Position numbers and translations under genes: made by a program. Below the pieces are notes generated by a model, which did no database searches, had not been told where the DNA came from, and was given only the letters and a program-made list of their open reading frames with translations. Shown here in pieces: positions 62,437-64,000 of a DNA stretch of 64,000 nucleotides. Positions within the stretch are counted from its first letter, which is position 1; each line of letters begins with the position of its first letter. Source of the stretch: Novosphingobium sp. MW5. Its GTDB lineage: Bacteria > Pseudomonadota > Alphaproteobacteria > Sphingomonadales > Sphingomonadaceae. The DNA lies in assembly GCA_025938935.1 (NCBI GenBank), contig JAPCWB010000001.1, positions 3,348,001-3,412,000 on the forward strand, in the 5' to 3' direction.

Positions 62437-63309
62437 ATGAACGCCCATTCGTCCATCGAAATCGAAGCGCGGCCCCTGTCCGGTTCCGCCCCCGAAAACC
62501 ACGAAATCGTCGTGCGCGACCTGCGCTTCAACCGCAAGGAAAAACCCCGCCGCTGGTGGCTGGCCGGCGATCCGGTAGCCACGGCCTGGCACAATGCCCT
62601 GTCCGCCACCTTCCCGCGCGGCGAGGCCTTCTTCATCGAATCGGTGAAGGCTTTCCGCGACGATGCGCCGCCCGCTCTGGCCGAGGACATCCGCAAGTTC
62701 ATTAGCCAGGAAGTGAACCACAGCCGCGAACACCTCGCATTCAACCGCGCCGCGGTGGAGGCGGGCTACGACCTGTCGCACATCGATGCCCACGTCACCC
62801 AGATGCTCAATCTCGCCAAGGGCCGTCCGCCAGTCGTCAACCTCGCGGCGACGATGGCGCTCGAGCATTTCACCGCGATCCTTGCCCACCTGCTGCTGAC
62901 GACGCCGCAAATCATGGAGGGCGCGGACCCGGAAGTTGCCGCCATGTGGAAATGGCACGCGGTGGAGGAGATCGAGCACAAGGCCGTGGCTTACGACACC
63001 TTCCTCCACGCGACGAAGCACTGGCCGCGCCGCCGCCGCTGGCTGCTGCGCTCCATCACCATGCTGTCGATCACCCGCCGTTTCGTCTCGCACAGAATCG
63101 ACGACACGGTGAACCTGCTGGCGCAGGACGGCATCAAGGGCTGGAAAGCCCGGGCGCGGGTCTGGTGGTACGTGTTCGGCGCGCCGGGTTACCTGCGCAA
63201 GGTCTTCCCGGCATGGGCAGCGTACTTCCTGCCGGGATTCCACCCGTGGAAGCATGATGACCGGCACCTGCTTCCGCAAGCGGAAGCAGGGCTTCAGGCC
63301 TACGGCTGA
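62437..63309 (+). CDS. Metal-dependent hydrolase family protein (PF10118)
   Basis: A 290-residue predicted metal-dependent hydrolase of PF10118. The conserved RWWLAGDPVATAWHNALSATFPRGEAFFI, ISQEVNHSREHLAFN and WKWHAVEEIEHKAVAYD motifs carry the metal-binding His/Glu residues of an all-helical ferritin-like fold. It is divergent from the TetR gene, which probably controls it. Near its end is a perfect 24-base palindrome at 63267-63290. The substrate is unknown. Confidence 0.88.
   Translation: MNAHSSIEIEARPLSGSAPENHEIVVRDLRFNRKEKPRRWWLAGDPVATAWHNALSATFPRGEAFFIESVKAFRDDAPPALAEDIRKFISQEVNHSREHLAFNRAAVEAGYDLSHIDAHVTQMLNLAKGRPPVVNLAATMALEHFTAILAHLLLTTPQIMEGADPEVAAMWKWHAVEEIEHKAVAYDTFLHATKHWPRRRRWLLRSITMLSITRRFVSHRIDDTVNLLAQDGIKGWKARARVWWYVFGAPGYLRKVFPAWAAYFLPGFHPWKHDDRHLLPQAEAGLQAYG
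63267..63290. repeat. 24-base perfect palindrome inside the 3' end of the PF10118 gene
   Basis: CCTGCTTCCGC and GCGGAAGCAGG are exact inverted arms around AA. It codes for the tail LLPQAEAG and lies 20 bases before the stop, between two convergent genes. It could be a hairpin terminator, an RNA-processing site or a repeated palindromic element. Confidence 0.6.
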
Positions 63310-63312
63310 TCT

Positions 63313-63870
63313 TCAGGCCGCTCGCTTGACCACCATGTCGTCGTCGCAGTCACAGGGATCGCCCAGCGCCATTGCCAGAACCGCAGATGGTGCGGGCTTG
63401 CCGCGGGCGAGACTGTAGCGATCCTCGACACGTCCGGTCGGGCAGAAGCCCACCTTGCGCAGCACCCGGCCCGATGCCGGATTATCGAGGAAGTGCGTCG
63501 CCGCGATCTGCTTGTGGCCCAGCGTCTTGGCAAGGCTCAGCACTGCGCGCGATGCCTCGGTGGCGTAGCCCTGCCCCCAGTGGTCGCGGCCGATCCAGTA
63601 GCCAAGTTCCGCCCCGTCATGCGTCGGCGCAAGACCAATAGCACCGACCAGCTCGACGCCCTGCGCAGTCGGCAGGGTGATCAGGAAGTGCGGGCAGCGG
63701 GGATCCTGGCCAAGCGAGGCATACTGACGCGCCGCTTCGGGCGTATAGGGCCACGGCACGCGGCTGAGGTTGCGCACCACCGCCTCGTCGGCGATGGCCG
63801 CGAAAATCGCGCTCCAGTCCTCCGGCCAGCCCGGCCGCAGGAACAGCCTTTCACTGCGAATGAACATCAA
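63313..63870 (-). CDS. GNAT family N-acetyltransferase (RimJ/RimL-like)
   Basis: A 185-residue acetyltransferase of the RimJ/RimL type. SERLFLRPGWPEDWSAIFAAI marks the N-terminus. HDGAELGYWIGRDHWGQGYATEASRAVL is the acetyl-CoA-binding motif, and THFLDNPASGRVLRKVGF follows. It converges with the PF10118 gene, three bases apart. It could modify ribosomal proteins or small molecules. Confidence 0.9.
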   Translation of the reverse strand: MMFIRSERLFLRPGWPEDWSAIFAAIADEAVVRNLSRVPWPYTPEAARQYASLGQDPRCPHFLITLPTAQGVELVGAIGLAPTHDGAELGYWIGRDHWGQGYATEASRAVLSLAKTLGHKQIAATHFLDNPASGRVLRKVGFCPTGRVEDRYSLARGKPAPSAVLAMALGDPCDCDDDMVVKRAA

Positions 63871-64000
63871 TCCAACTCCACTCAGTGGCCCCGCGAGCCC
63901 CGCCTAGGCGGACTGCATGACAGGCGCATTACGCTTGCGTCCGCCTGCGCCGCCATTGCGGTGCGAATGCGGACCTGTGCTGAGGGAGAGACGAAAAAGG
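63871..64000. other. Non-coding end of window, no feature recognised
   Basis: The last 130 bases contain no credible gene, RNA or hairpin. They should hold the promoter of the minus-strand GNAT gene. Confidence 0.3.

Noticed and set aside
1..64000. CRISPR arrays, tRNA/rRNA genes, insertion sequences, integrases or prophage
   Set aside because: No direct-repeat spacing, cloverleaf, transposase or phage-like gene was found on either strand.

Overview
The window is a GC-rich, almost fully coding stretch of an alphaproteobacterial chromosome. The likely group is Sphingomonadales, with Novosphingobium or a close relative as best guess. Supporting features are a TorF-family porin, a MucR zinc-finger regulator, the order nfuA-(nitroreductase)-tsaB-rimI-mucR-fur-plsC-miaB-phoH-ybeY-corC, and the order mutY/DUF721-DsbA-DsbA-smc. 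No tRNA, rRNA, CRISPR array, insertion sequence or phage gene was seen. No gap between genes exceeds 300 bases.

Layout. 1-3.1 kb: 5' part of a TorF porin, then divergently a PPP-type phosphatase and UDP-glucose dehydrogenase. 3.1-10.7 kb: an accessory, catabolic-looking block with DUF2889 coupled to an MFS transporter, a crotonase, a PPOX flavoprotein, and an overlapping minus-strand string of three NTF2/SnoaL-like proteins, two SDRs and a carboxymuconolactone-decarboxylase-like protein. 10.8-16.8 kb: class II DAHP synthase, a large M16 metalloprotease, a secreted unknown and an FKBP. 17-26.4 kb: Fe-S, tRNA-modification, regulatory and RNA-processing genes, with a fatty-acid hydroxylase family gene between plsC and miaB. 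26.4-33.2 kb: LysR, a polytopic membrane protein, cyclophilin, two acyltransferase-3 proteins, mgtE and DUF1489. 33.2-42 kb: coupled mutY-serine hydrolase-nudC; divergently DUF721, two thioredoxin-fold proteins and SMC. 42-53 kb: DUF885 peptidase, SRAP, ubiA, OmpA, rsmE, gshA, an ICMT-like membrane protein, bamB and a YfgM-like protein. 53-64 kb: glycosyltransferase, alpha/beta hydrolase, SelO, astD, small envelope proteins, rarD, pyrC, ygfZ, TetR plus a PF10118 protein, and a GNAT enzyme.

The most striking technical signal is a series of single-base frame disruptions. They lie in genes whose two halves are each well conserved: the MFS transporter, miaB, lysR, DUF721, ubiA (twice), an alpha/beta hydrolase and pyrC. 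One acyltransferase also has a stop codon where a conserved Glu is expected. Several disruptions sit in C/G runs and several hit genes expected to be essential, so indel errors in the assembly are more likely than real pseudogenes.

The best biological candidate for something undescribed is the 6.96-10.66 kb NTF2/SDR/CMD-like operon. It may encode part of a catabolic pathway for an aromatic, terpenoid or steroid-like compound. Its substrate cannot be read from sequence.
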